Source: Cynocephalus volans
Taxonomy: Eukaryota; Chordata; Mammalia; Dermoptera; Cynocephalidae
Direction: 5' to 3'
DNA: 64,000 nucleotides
Assembly: GCF_027409185.1 (NCBI RefSeq)
Contig: NC_084478.1
Span: 83,373,624-83,437,623 of the forward strand
Under the pieces are notes generated by a model, which worked only from the letters and a program-made list of their open reading frames with translations, was not told the origin of the DNA and did no database searches. The position numbers were made by a program, and so were the translations under genes. This document shows positions 10,561-27,790 of the stretch, one piece after another (position 1 is the first letter of the stretch; every line of letters begins with the position of its first letter).

Positions 10561-13269
10561 TTCTGTTTGAGATGTGTGTCTCTTCTTCTATATCCTTATT
10601 TATTGTCTATTTGTTTCTGCTTCCTGCCTTTTTTCTGTACTCTCTATCAGGTGAATGTCTCACAATCTGAGTCTATAGGTGCTAGGTCAGCCTTCTCAAA
10701 GAAAGCTGAGGAAACTGTTTCAGTTCATAGTTTCTCCCACTGGTGGGTTTTGGTCAAAGAACCACCTGTAATCTGCCTTAGCCACTAGAGTAGATAACTG
10801 ACCACTGTTCAAAACCAGTGGGTGCCAAATCAGTGCCTTTGGCCATTAAACAGAGCCCACTTATCCCTGAAGCACTGGGGCAAGAGTTAGAAGGCCTGCA
10901 TTTTCTAACTTGGCATGGGCACTCCTAAGTGTGAGTCTCTCTGTGCCTGAGTTTAACTATCTGTAAAATTAGGAACTGGACCCCTAAATCTTATGACTGC
11001 AAAAATGAAAGTAAATAAACAATAGCAGCAGAAGGAAAGAGGCCAAATGACCAGATAAGGGGGTCAAAATATAACACAACTTATATTTTCTGTGATTATT
11101 TGGCTTTAAAGGTTTTGAAACTCAAAAGCACAAAGCCCATCAAAATTAGTATGTGTTGAGACAAACTGTGGAAGGATAAAAATGGGGTTTGCTTAGATGT
11201 TGTATGCTTGGAAAAGAATGTTTTTTTCAGTATTTGTGTGCCATCCCAGAAAAACACCACCACATTCTAATGAAGGGGGCAAAAATAAATCACTGGGAAC
11301 AGTATGAAATACCAGGACAAACATGAAAGTACTTTGGGACTTTTTAAAGAAAAGTTTGTTACAAGTCTGGAGTAGAGTTCTTGACACAATGAATGGACAG
11401 TGAGTAGCTATCAAAGCAAATGGGCTTAGAGAAACTGAGAGCTGGAAGAAAGCTTCTTAACACAGTGTTCATCAGAAAACGAAACATGGTTTGGAATCAG
11501 CTTCCCTGAGCAAGAGTGTTTCTCATCTATTCGCTGGATAAATATCTATGTAGCACTTAACTCTGGGCTCTGCACAAGGCTAGGGACATAGTTAATAAAT
11601 GAAGCTCAGCTAGAGGTCACTCTCCTGGTTGGACAGAGAAAGAATGGAGGTCAGGGCACCTGACAGCTTAGTCCCCAAGGAAGACCAGGGTGTTGCATTT
11701 CTCCCCTCTGGAGCTTTCCTGCTGAACCCTGAAGTGCCTTCACCTACCTCCTTTTAAATGTGTTCCACCAATGCTTTCAATCATCTGACTAGTGTGTGCT
11801 GTCCACTTAGCCAGATGTGCCAGCATACAGTCATCACAGTCCTGAGCTGCCTGCTACCTACCCCATGCTGTTCCCATGCTCTACCTATACCATTCCAACC
11901 ACCCTCATTTATCCCAACTAGATTTAGACTCTTCGTTCTGGGAACTCTTATGAGGTGTGGAGAAAGGCAGAAGCAGAGGAATATTTCTGGCAACATAGAC
12001 TGCAATTCATGGTGCCATTCTTTCCACTTAGTGTTGGATAGCTAAACCTTAGAACACAGCCTCTTAATCCTATTTGCTATTCTTTCATTTTACTACACAC
12101 CTTGTCAAGAAGCAGGGGCTTTTGAATAGAGCCATCTCTGCTCCCATATCACTGCCCCCTTATCTCTCTCTCTCATCTACCCCTTATCCATCTTTGGCTC
12201 TTCTTTGGCTCTGCTCCATCATTATCTCATTTGAGCTTTTGTTAGTTTCTCACAATAACAGGAATTTGTGAAAGCCTATAATTTATTTGGAGAGTTTGGC
12301 TCTTGGAGTACCCTCTCTCCCTCTTTCTACTCAGGGGGAGAGAGCTCAGAGAGCTTGGCTTTTGGCAACCAAGGAATGAGGAATCTGGCCTCTCATTTGA
12401 GTTCTTTTCTGAGCAGTCTCCCTGTACTTCAAAGACATTAGCCTGAGTGCCTGGATAAAGAGCCAGGACACTAATTGGGTACTTGAGTGAAAAGACTTTG
12501 AGGATGAGGAATCTTGAGGGACAATAGGTCCAAGATGGAGCTGGAAAGGCCAGGGTTCTGACCTTATACTTCCCAGGCCCAACAGAAACCCAGCTGGCTA
12601 TGGGTGCTTAGAGAAGGAAAGGAGGGGGTGCCTGCTGAATACAGACATTGTGTTCACTTCAACTACAGGCCTTTTGGGGCCAACTCTCTCACTCACCTGG
12701 AGGTAGTGGTTGAGGTTGAAAAGAACTCTGGGAACCACTTGATGAAAGGTGTGGATAGTAGGTTTATATATAGTTCATCTTCAAAGTCCAGGGTTCTGTT
12801 GGACAGAAAATTTATTAGTCAGGAATTAGGCACTTGCCTAGCACTTAGTGCAGCTATGGGTTGAAAATAATGCTTTCTGCCTGATGGAAAGTTATGGGGT
12901 TCTATCTCTGATTTTTTCCAGTCTGTTTAGAAAGATGTCCTTGAATATATCCTGTTGAAATCTATTTTTTACCCTTTCCAACTCTCCCACATTTCAGCTG
13001 CTTCATCAAAATCTCTTTGTGTTCTCCATATGAGAGTGGAGGTAATTATGGAGAGTGACAGAAACTCCCTAGCTTTGGGTCCAAGGGTTGTCAGAATTCT
13101 AGAAAACCTCTACCGACTCCTTCAATTTTCCAAAAAAAGGAAAACATTTTTGCAAGAAAGGTAAAGGGTAACCAATAATACTCATTTATCATCAATATGG
13201 TTATAATTGTCATCATCATTGTAATTATGACTATTAGTTTTTTTTTATATATAATCGTTGTTTGATTAT

Positions 13270-13650
13270 TTTTCTCTTTCTAAATTTCCTCTGATAACCT
13301 ATCCCACTAACAACCCTTTTAAGTCCTTTCTCTTATATCATGCAATTCTTCTTTAGTCATTAATCTAGCTATTAGATTACCTTTCTCTCTCTTAATATGG
13401 CAAATTTTCTTTCACTTGAAGTGTCTGACTTCTCTAAAAACTTTAAATAGAAAATTTTATTCTGGTCATGAACCATCGGATTTGTAAATCTTATTGCCCT
13501 ATTTTTAAAAAATGTGTTCCCTACTCTACTGTGAGATCCTTGAAGTCAAGGGTTATATGCTACTATTTAACATCCTTAAAGCCTGTGGGATAGCCAAGTG
13601 TCTGGGCCAGAGGAATATTAAATAAATGTTGAATAAATTAATATCATACA
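13270..13650 (+). repeat. Probable L2 3' end
   Basis: It ends with AATATTAAATAAATGTTGAATAA after a 'gtgagatccttgaagtcaaggg' type segment, the usual L2 tail. It is strongly decayed. Confidence 0.5.
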
Positions 13651-14717
13651 TGAATGGCTTCATTTAAAAAATATATATATTTAGCATTAAAAACTATGTC
13701 AAAGCACTCTCCCCTATTCCTCCGATGAAGTACAGCTAAAAATGCTATATATTATATATAAAACAAATATGAGAATACTGAAAGGTGGAGAAAAGAAGGC
13801 AGATGGATTAGGGACCTTGGGACACAAGGAACAACACAATGGTGAATTACCTGGGTTTTCTGTTTTGCTTCATATATCTTAGACCTGGAGCTGAAGCCAG
13901 CAATCCAGAAATACCAATGGGAACAAATAAAAAAGCCCCAATTCTGATTTCTCCAGCCAAAGGACCAAGAAAGGGGCAGCCTAGCAAGACAAAAAACCTT
14001 TAGACAATAACCTTTCTACTCCAGCCAAACACCATGGAAAAAAATGCACCCCACTCAATCTTTGCCAGCAAAGGCCTAGTGGGGAGCCTAGACTTCTACA
14101 CTCACCCAGCTGTAACAAGGTGCCCCAACCCACCCCCTTCCTATGCCAAGGTGGTGTAAAACAAAACTGAGTAGGAACAAGGAATTTCCTCCCCCTCAGC
14201 AATAACAAGGCCTCCTCCTCCCCCAAGTTGTCAGTGGAGACCATGTAGGGAGGCTGGACTTTTACCCGTGCCAGACTGTAACCTCCGACCACCCCTCCCA
14301 TTTCTGGCAAGGTGCCAAGGTGGTGTAAGTGGAGGACAAGTAAGAAAATGGGACTTTCACCATTGCTCAATATAGTGTCAGTTGAAGCCACATTGGAAAA
14401 AATAACAAGAGACCCCTACCACCCCCAACCAGAGAGATATTATTAGAAAAACCCTAGTGGGGATTTTGAACACCCACCCCTGCTCAGCAATAACAAGGCA
14501 CCTGTTCACCCCAGGATATCAATGGAGGATGAGCAGGAAACCTGGACTTTCACCCCTATCTGGCACAGTGTTAGAGGAGGCCTGCTAAAACACAAGATTT
14601 AAATAAGATCCAGAGTGTCATAACATAATATCCAAAATGCCCAGGATACAATAGAAAATTATTCTTTACACCAAGGACCAGGAAAATCTTAACTTCAATG
14701 AAAAAAGACCATCAACT

Positions 14718-15066
14718 AAAGGCACCAAGCCTATACACTGGGGAAGAGGCTGCCTCTTTGGCAAATGGTGCTGGGAGAACTGGATATCAATATGCAGGAG
14801 AATGAAACTAGACCCATACCTTTCACCATACACTAAAATCAACTCAAAATGGATTAAAGAATTAAATATTCACCCTGAAACAATAAAACTTCTTAAAGAA
14901 AACATAGGAGAGACACTTCAGGAAATAGGACTGGACACAGACTTCATGAATACGACCCCAAAAGCACTGGCAACCAAAGGAAAAATAAACAAATGGGATT
15001 ATATCAAACTAAAAAGTTAATAAAATAAAATTAAGGAAAAAAAAAGAAAGAAACAAAGAAACAAAG
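14718..15066 (+). mobile_element. L1 ORF2 fragment inserted with poly-A and target duplication
   Basis: A 349-bp insert lies in the older element, bounded by AAAAGACCATCAACT at 14703-14717 and 15067-15081. It encodes a stretch typical of the late L1 ORF2 ([20 protein letters not shown] ... [13 protein letters not shown]) and then goes directly into an A-rich tail (TTAATAAAATAAAATTAAGG then A runs). The end of ORF2 and the 3' UTR are missing. Confidence 0.75.
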
Positions 15067-15594
15067 AAAAGACCATCAACTGACACCAACACCAAGATGA
15101 CACAGAATTAGAACTATGTGGTGAGGGTTTTAAAGCAGCCATCATAAAAATGCTTCAACAAGCCATTACAGTCATACTTAAATGAAAAAATACTAAGTCT
15201 CAGCAAATACATAGAAGACATAAAGACAAAAGAAAAGGAAGTTTTTAGAACTGAAAAATACAATACGAAAATAAAATAAGCCTTACTGGATAGGCTTCAC
15301 AGCAGAATAGAGAGGACAGAGGAAAGAATCAGTGAACTTGAAGACAGAACAATAAAAATTGTCCAATATGAACAGCAGAGAGAAAAGAGATTGAGGAAAA
15401 AAAAAAAATGAACAGAGCCTCAGAGGAATTCCAGAAGGAGAGGAGAAATAAAGGTAGGGCTAAATAGGTACTCAAAGAAATAATTGCTGAAAACTTCCCA
15501 AATCAAGAAGTTTCAAGAAGCTGAGAGAACCCTAAAGAGGATAAACTCAAAGAAATCTATGCCAAGACCCATCATAGTCAAACTTCTGAAAACT

Positions 15595-15596
<2 letters not shown>

Positions 15597-15659
<63 letters not shown>
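15597..15659 (+). repeat. (CA)n microsatellite
   Basis: About 31 uninterrupted AC units; likely length-polymorphic. Confidence 0.97.
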
Positions 15660-15660
<1 letters not shown>

Positions 15661-16470
15661 TTTGAAAACAGCAAGAGAGAAATGACATCTTAACTCTAGG
15701 GGGAAAACAATTCAAATGACAGTGGATTTCTCATCAGAAACCATGGAGGGCAACAGGAAGAAGTGGCAAAACATTTTTCAAGTGCTGAAAGAAAAGATCT
15801 ATCAACCCAGAATTGTATATCCAGTGAAAATATTCTTCAGGAATGGAGGGGGAAATCAAAACATTCTTAGATGAAGGAAAACTAAGAGAATTTGTCACCA
15901 ACAGACCTACCCTAAAAGAATGGCTAGAAGAAGTTCTCTAATCAGAAAAGAAACAGTAAAAAAAGGAATCTTGGAATACCAGGAAGGAAGAAATAAGAGT
16001 GGAAAGAGTAAAATTATGGGTAAACATGATAGACTTTCCTTCTCTTTGTGTATTTTCTAAATTGTCTAACAGTTGAAGAAAAAATTATAATGATGCCTAA
16101 AGTGGTTATCAATGTATATGGAGGAAATATTTAAGACAATTATATTATAAATAGGGGAGGGTGAAGTGACATAAAGGAGGTTAGGTTTTTACACTCTACT
16201 CAAACTAGTAAAATATCCATAACAGTAAACTGTGATGTTATATACATAAAATGTGATTTCTTTGGGTCACTAGAAAAGGTATACAAAGGGATACACACAA
16301 AAGCACTATCAGTAAATTAAAATGAAATTCTAAAAACTGTTAAAGTAACCAGTAGGCAGGTAGGAAAAAGAAGGAAACAAAAATAAAATGGCCCTAACAT
16401 ATCAACGATTACATCAAACGTAAATGGTCTAAATACATAAATCAAAAGACAGAGATAGACAGAGTGGATA

Positions 16471-16486
16471 GGGGGGGGGGGGGGGG
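16471..16486 (+). repeat. Poly-G run
   Basis: 16 consecutive G in the L1/HAL1-like element; a likely sequencing weak point. Confidence 0.9.
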
Positions 16487-17012
16487 AAAACATGCCCCAA
16501 CTATATGCTGTCTTTAAGAAACTCACTTCAAATATGTATATCCAGGAGATTATGTTGGGTAAAATAAGCCAATTTTAAAAGATCACATACTGTATGATTC
16601 CATTTATATATCTTTCTTGAAATAAGAATATTATAGAGATGAAAAACAAATTAGTGATTGCAAGGATAGGGATGGTGGGGGAATGGGCTGGGTATGACTA
16701 TAAAGGGATAGCACAAAGATCTTTGTGGTGATGAAATAGTTCTGTATCTTGATTGTGATGGTGGTTACAGGAATCCACACATGATCAAATTACACAGATC
16801 TATACCCATACATTGTACCACTGTTAATTTCCTGGTTTTGATATTGTACTATAGTTACATAATGAGAAACAGTGAAAGGTTGATGGGACCTCTCTGAACT
16901 ATCTTGGCTATTTCCTGTGAATCTATAATTATTTCAAAATAAAAAAAAGTTTTTTAAGAAACCAAACAGACTTTTAAAAGCTGTATCAAATATAATTTAA
17001 ACTCACTTTGTA

Positions 17013-17126
17013 TAGGGCTGGCTGATTAGCTCGGTCAGTTAGAGTATGGTTTTATAACACTAAGGTCAAGGGTTTGGAGTCTCATACCAGCCAGTTGCTA
17101 AATAAATAAACAAACAAACAAACTGA
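17013..17126 (+). mobile_element. tRNA-derived SINE, monomer
   Basis: GGCTGGCTGATTAGCTCGGT, then the B-box-like GGGTTTGGAGTC and a CCAGCCAGTTGC exit with an AAATAAACAAAC tail. The approximate duplication is ACT(C/T)ACTTTGTA at 17001-17012 and 17127-17138. It is more diverged than the other copies. Confidence 0.75.
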
Positions 17127-17369
17127 CTTACTTTGTACAAAAGATACCTTACAATCCTAATCATCAGTTTTCACTGTATTGTAGGTATTCAGAAAGGCCA
17201 AGTGATGGTGAATTCTAGTTATAGAATATCAGTAAGGCGATTTACTAATTTATTTTTTTCCTCTTTGACAATACAACTGAGATTTTTTTTAAAAACATTC
17301 TGGCCAGAATAAAAATACGTACCTCATAAATGAGATCTCAACTGGCACTTCCTGCTTTTCTGCCCTCTC

Positions 17370-18600
17370 CCCCTTTTTTATAACATTAGATTTATTGAGA
17401 TATAATTTACATATGGTAATGTTCACCCTTTTTATATGCTCGGTTCTATGAATTTTGATAAAGGAGTAACACCACAAGGTCAAGATATTTAACATTTTCA
17501 TCACCCCAGAAAGTTCCCTCATGCCCCTCTGTAGTCAATCCTCTTCCCCCATCTCTCCTCCTGGCACCCACTGATTTGATTTTCTGTCACCATAGTTTTG
17601 CCTTTTCCAGAATTTTTTGTAAGTGGACTCATTTGAGTTTGGTTTCTTTCAGTTCACATAAAGCCTCTGAGAGTCATTCAAGTCGTTGCCTGTATCAATA
17701 GTTCATTTCCGTTCATTGCTGAGTTGTATTCCACTGTATTAATATATACCCATTTGTTTATCCATTCACCAGTTGAAGTACATGTGCATTGTTGCCAGGT
17801 TTTGACAATTATGAAAAAAGCTGCTATAACCATCTAGATACAAGTTTTTGTATGAACATAAGTTTTTGTTTTTCTTGAGTAACTACCTAAGAGTGGGATT
17901 TCAGAGTCATATGGTAAGTGTATGATTAACTTCAGCAGAAGTTGCCAACTGTTTTCCAAAGTGAGTGCACTATTTTGCATTCCCACCATCAGTGTGTGTG
18001 AGATTTCCAGTTTCTCCACATCCTCCCCAGTACTAAGTATGTCATTATTTTAAAGCATTTTTAGTGGATGTGCAGGGGGTATGTCATTGTGGTTTCAATA
18101 TGCATTTCTCAAATGATTAATGATGCTGAGCATCTTTTCATGTGTTTAATTGCCATTCTTATTATGTGTGTGTATGTGTGTGTGTATGTTTGATGTCTGT
18201 TCAAGTCTTTTGCCCATATTTTAAATCATATTGTTTGCTTTCTTCTTATTGAGTTGTGAGTCAACTCACACTTGTATGCTAGATACCAGTCTTTTGTCAG
18301 ATATGTGTTGCAAGACTTTCTCCCAGTCTATGGCTTGCCTTTTCACTTTTATAATAATTTTTCGAAGAACAGAAGTTTTAAATTCTGATGAAGTGCAATG
18401 TGTCAAATATTTTCTTTTATGAATTATACTTTTTGTGAATATCTACAAAATTTTTGCCTAACCAAAAGTGAGAAAGATTTTTCTCCTATACTTTCTTCTA
18501 GAAGTTTTATAGTTTTAAGTTTTACATTTAAATCTATGATCTATTTTGCATTGATTTTGTATATAGTTTGATTATTGACATTTACAAAGCTTTCTTATAC
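17370..18600 (-). mobile_element. Old L1 3' region, antisense
   Basis: It starts TTAGATTTATTGAGATATAATTTAC..., paralogous to 7300 and 7950. It runs into the reverse ORF2 end (TGCTGAGCATCTTTTCATGTG at 18123). Confidence 0.7.
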
Positions 18601-18619
18601 ATATGATTATGACTGATAA

Positions 18620-18800
18620 TCATTTAAAAAAAACTTTGAGGAAGGTACATCAGGAATTTTAATCTCCATTTCACAAATGAGAAAACTGAGGATTAGAGAA
18701 GTATTGTGTGACTTCTCAAGGTCCCACAGCTAGTAAGAGGTGAAATTACAAGATAAGAGGTGAAATTGTGAGGAAAGTCCAGGTCTCCTGCTGTCCCACA
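18620..18800 (-). repeat. MIR, antisense
   Basis: CCATTTCACAAATGAGAAAACTGAGG ... CCCACAGCTAGTAAG (short signatures of the reversed MIR). Confidence 0.7.
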
Positions 18801-19996
18801 TCAGTACTTTTGGAGCCAGGTAACTAGAGTTCAGGATGGGGCCCCAGCAAAGTGAAGATTCCCAACGGGGAGCTGAACAACCTATTTGGCACTGAGGTTA
18901 AGAGGGGCAGTGGAGTAGTCCTGACCTCACTCAGATTGCACTCCTCTGGCCCACTTGGGGTTTCATAACTGAAGAGAGCCAGAAGTGGCCCAGCACCATG
19001 CTCAGGTGACAATGAATGCTTTTTGATGATGATGAAGACTTAGAACGCTCTCAGTGAAGAGCTCTGAAAGTAATTACAGAGTTAGAAATTAAAGCAAAGA
19101 AGAAAAGTTAAAGGAGCTAAGATTATTTAGCCTAGAAAAGAGAGGCTCAAGATGAAATTTGATAACAGCCTTCGAAAGAAAAAAACTTGGTTAGAAATAG
19201 ATGGAGGTGGTGCTCACACAGCATTGCATTGTGGGTGTAGTTAATTCCATGCAATTTTATGTTGAGAAATGCTTAACAAGGCATTCCTTATGTTATATAT
19301 ATTACCATAATAAAAAATAATAAATTAAAAAGAGAAAGAAAAAGCTTGGGCTTTCCTTTTGAAGGCTGAGCAAGGGAAAATGGGCTGGAAGGATGTAAAT
19401 AAAAGGGCAAATTTCTCCCTCCCTGGTGAGGATTGTTACAGACACTTAAGAGCCTTTGAAAGCAAGATAAACTCTTCTTACTTGAGTTTGGAGTCAGGGA
19501 TTTGCCAAACATGGGCTCTAATGAAGAATTTCAGCATGAGGGTTACATGACCCTCTTGCATAGTATCCTTAGAAATCTTTGGGTGGCCCCAAACCTGCCC
19601 TGCATCCCAGTACAGTTCCTGGAGGCTTTTGTCTGTGGCCTTCCCTGCTCCTTAGTCTTAGCATCTTCACAGAGTTGTTCCATTGACCAAGACAAGGCTG
19701 ATGTTAGCTCCTGAAACCTTAATCTCCATGTTCCTTGTTCATGAAGCCAAGTAGCTCAGTGCCTAAGGCTATAGATCTGTCTTAGCATCACTGGAATGGC
19801 CTGAAATGTTGGCTAGTCTAAATCTGACACCAGTGCTGGTATGCTCTGTTTTATACATAGCCTCTGCTTGCACACCTCTCTGACCGTCAGAGACCGGCAA
19901 GCTGGCAGTGTAGATCAATGCAATGCCCCCCCCCTGAAAAGCCAGAGAAGAAAAACTAAGACACCAGCAGCACGACCAGGCACCATATTAAGCTAA

Positions 19997-25009
<5,013 letters not shown>

Positions 25010-26758
25010 TAGGTTATCCCCAGTCTTTGGGATAGAATGGTAGGGTATGCCACTGCAGTGCCCTGGCCCCAGCTCTGACACCAGCTTATTGTCTGACATG
25101 GGAAAGTCCACAAATTCTCTGAGTCTCAATTTCCCCTACTTTCAAACAAAGACAATCATCCTATTCTGCCTCCTTCTCAGATGTAGTGAGGATCCAGTGA
25201 CAGCAACGTATATGGAACCTCTTAGAACACTTTTAAAGGAAGTTTTTATTACTAATGGCTCTCCATCTGAAAGGGGAAAGCAGAGGCCTGGAGTTAGATG
25301 CTTCCCCCAGTGAGGACTGATTTTATTTTGACCTTATACTCTCTTTGAGGTTCTTGGGCATTTGTAGCATCGTGTGACCCAGTGTCTCCCTACTCTAGGC
25401 CCAAGCTCATCATCTCTTATACTTCCAGAGCTACTTGGCACCAAGCACTGGTTCTCAAATGCCACCCTATCAATGAACACACAAAAAAAGTGCCTGAAAA
25501 GGCCAGAACTCACTTCCCCTGTCCAAGCCTCACTTTTCTCGTTTGTGCAATGGGAATAATTCTTGCCTTTCACCTCACAGGTGACAACCAAAAGAAATAT
25601 AGATGTGACCAGGCTTTGGGCAATGCAAACAGGCCATGCAAAGTTTTAATCTTTCTCATAGTGACACAATTTTCCTCATACTGTGGGCAGTGGCCACATG
25701 GATGCTCCAGAGGTCACTTTCTGTGTGAACTGGGCTCTGGTCTGGTACGAATACAAACTACCACTCAGGTTGTCAGTATTCATCTACCTGGCAGTAATAT
25801 TGCCTTTCTGGCTTGGCTCATGCTTTTTGCTCCTGCGGCTGGGCTTAGCAGGAGTGTCTAAGTGCGGAACCCTGTGGAGGGGCAAAGGCAGCCCCTGAAA
25901 ACAAGTAGACACACATAATCCATCAGGAAGGTGGTTGAATTCTGATTCCCTTATCTCTTGGGAAAGCCCTAAAAGCACATTCAAGGGGGCCTAACTACAC
26001 TCACAGCAGGGATTTCTCTGTCTCTGACAGCCCCAAGTGCTTTCCTAAATACCCTCAGATGTCTTGGACAAGGATAATTAACTTTTCCTGTTGTATTTAA
26101 CTCTGTGTTAGTTTGTAACAGCTGGTGAATCTGCTTTGTCAGAGCTAAGGGTGCCCTTACAGTCCATCCAGCCCAATCTGTCATTACACTGATTGGGAAA
26201 CCGAGGGAAAGGCTCACACAGACAGTAGTGAAAGAGCTGAACTCCTAGGAAGCACACTTCTCATATTCCACCTTACCCTAAGTGATGGTTGGCAGAGCCA
26301 AGACTCAGAGATGATAAGTGACTTGACTAAGGTCAAACCAAGAGCTTGTGATTGAGATAAACCAATTATAAAATTGTGAATTCCTGTGCAAATATCAGCA
26401 AGTGCTTTATCTGGGTGGCTTTCCCAGCCTCTTCCAGATGCCACCCCTGTGGGTCTTCCCTGCCGGTATCAGCAGCACTAAGATGCCAAAGGGTTCTGGA
26501 AATCAGGGTAATCTGGCATTGGACCAGGACTTTATCTTGAGGAGAGGCAGCAGCCCCTGCCTAGCCATATAGCTCATGTGATTCTTACCACAGTCCCTAG
26601 GAGAGAGGTAGGGCCTGAGCAACTTTTGCTTGCTATCATGCAGTGGGAGTTACAAGGGAGGGGTAGGCATTAGTAAGTCAGAGACTGAGCTAGGCTTAGG
26701 ACCCAGTGCTTCTGCTGACCACTTCTCCCACCTATCCAGCATTCCTGCCCCTTTTCTT

Positions 26759-27187
26759 TTAAGTCTATTTATTTATTAATGTTATTATTATTTTTTTTTA
26801 CATTCTAAGATGTTGTTGCAGAGCAGTTGAGGGGGAAGGGGGAGAGAGGAAAGGGGAAGGCAATAGGGTGGGAGAAGGAGGAAGGAGGAGGGGCGGGGTT
26901 GAGGCCTGTGGCACCCCCCTCATTCCTGCAGGGGAGACCGGGGGGCTTCCAGTGGTGTCTTGATCATTGCTGGGCTGAAGCCCTCATCCCCCACAACTCC
27001 AGCTCAGGAGCCCAGGCTGCTTCTTGCAGTGGCTCGGTGGTCATCGCTGGGCTGGTTGCAAGTGTCAGGGGGATGTGGCTGAGGCCCGAGGCCCCCCCAC
27101 CACCCTGGCTCAGGAGAGCCCAGGGTGCTTACTGCTGTGGCTCAGTGGTTGTCACTGGGCTGGTTGCGGGTGTCGGCGGGGGACATG
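26759..27187 (-). mobile_element. Retroposed insertion, probably L1 3' end with GC-rich tandem units
   Basis: A 429-bp insertion is bounded by a perfect 15-bp target-site duplication, CCTGCCCCTTTTCTT, at 26744-26758 and 27188-27202. The T/AT-rich left end (TTTATTTATTAATG... then a T run) marks the tail of an element lying on the minus strand. The body has a purine-rich tract (GGGGGAAGGGGGAGAG) and then GC-rich units of roughly 110 bp sharing CTGGGCTGGTTGC and GAGCCCAGG. A purine- or pyrimidine-biased 3' UTR is typical of L1, and the duplication is typical of L1 machinery. The family assignment is inference. Confidence 0.6.
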
Positions 27188-27664
27188 CCTGCCCCTTTTC
27201 TTGACTCTTACTTGTCTCAGTTTTACCACTTAGCATAATGTAAAATAATCTTAAAGCAGTGTAGCTGAAATATATCTTCATCAACTTGTAGTCCAACTTC
27301 CTCATTTTACAAATTGAGTGTCTTAGGTGAAGAGCACAGGACAATGGATGACCTTCTCCTTTCTCTTAAGTTTCTCAAGATGCTCATCACAGGAATTCAC
27401 CTCCTTTTCTCTGAGTCAGATGCAGGAGTACAGACCTAGGGGAGGGAAGGAGTGTACACAGCTTCAGGTTCCTTGACCCTGTGGCTCCTACTATTAGCCA
27501 AGACAGGCATGTGTATCTGCTGCCAAGCCCCTGGATAGTCTATTGGAAAGGAAATGGTGACAACCTGCAGGACAGCTTCACTTTGGGCCAATCCTTGAGG
27601 CCTGATTCTCAGTTCCAAGGACTTTTAATTTCCAAACCTTGGCAAGGCCTCATAGAGGATAATA

Positions 27665-27790
27665 GGCAGCTAGATATGATAGATAGTAATTAGAGCTGAT
27701 TAAAGTCAGTTAATGGAGTCCTTTGTGTTATATAATGGTATTAATTTCTAATTGCCATAATGTGCTTGGTTGATAGGTGAGTATGGTTTT
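27665..27790. promoter_or_regulatory. Possible conserved non-coding element in SLC16A2 intron 4
   Basis: This repeat-free AT-rich patch is dense in homeodomain-type cores (TAATTAG, TTAATGG, TTAATTTCTAATTG) and has a CTTTGTG SOX/TCF-like site. That texture is common in developmental enhancers, but conservation cannot be judged from one sequence. Confidence 0.25.

Larger units (their letters stand above)
13660..16965 (+). mobile_element. L1/HAL1-like element lacking ORF2
   Basis: The left part matches the element at 38730 in the same order (AAAGGTGGAGA(A/G)AAGAAGGCAG, CCTGGGTTTTCT, GCCAGCAA(T/C)CCAGAAAT). An ORF1-region block follows at 15100-16020, including TGGATTTCTCATCAGAAACC. It then jumps straight to a 3' tail (16540-16965, GTTCTGTATCTTGATTGTG... 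AAATAAAAAAAAG) with no ORF2 between. That structure fits HAL1 ('half-L1') elements; a deleted L1 is the alternative. Confidence 0.6.

Noticed and set aside
14802-15020. Independent small gene or host pseudogene
   Set aside because: The 72-residue frame is L1 ORF2 sequence in a retroposed fragment.
15484-15693. Frame with a long Thr-His run
   Set aside because: Produced by reading through the (CA)n microsatellite inside an old L1-like element.
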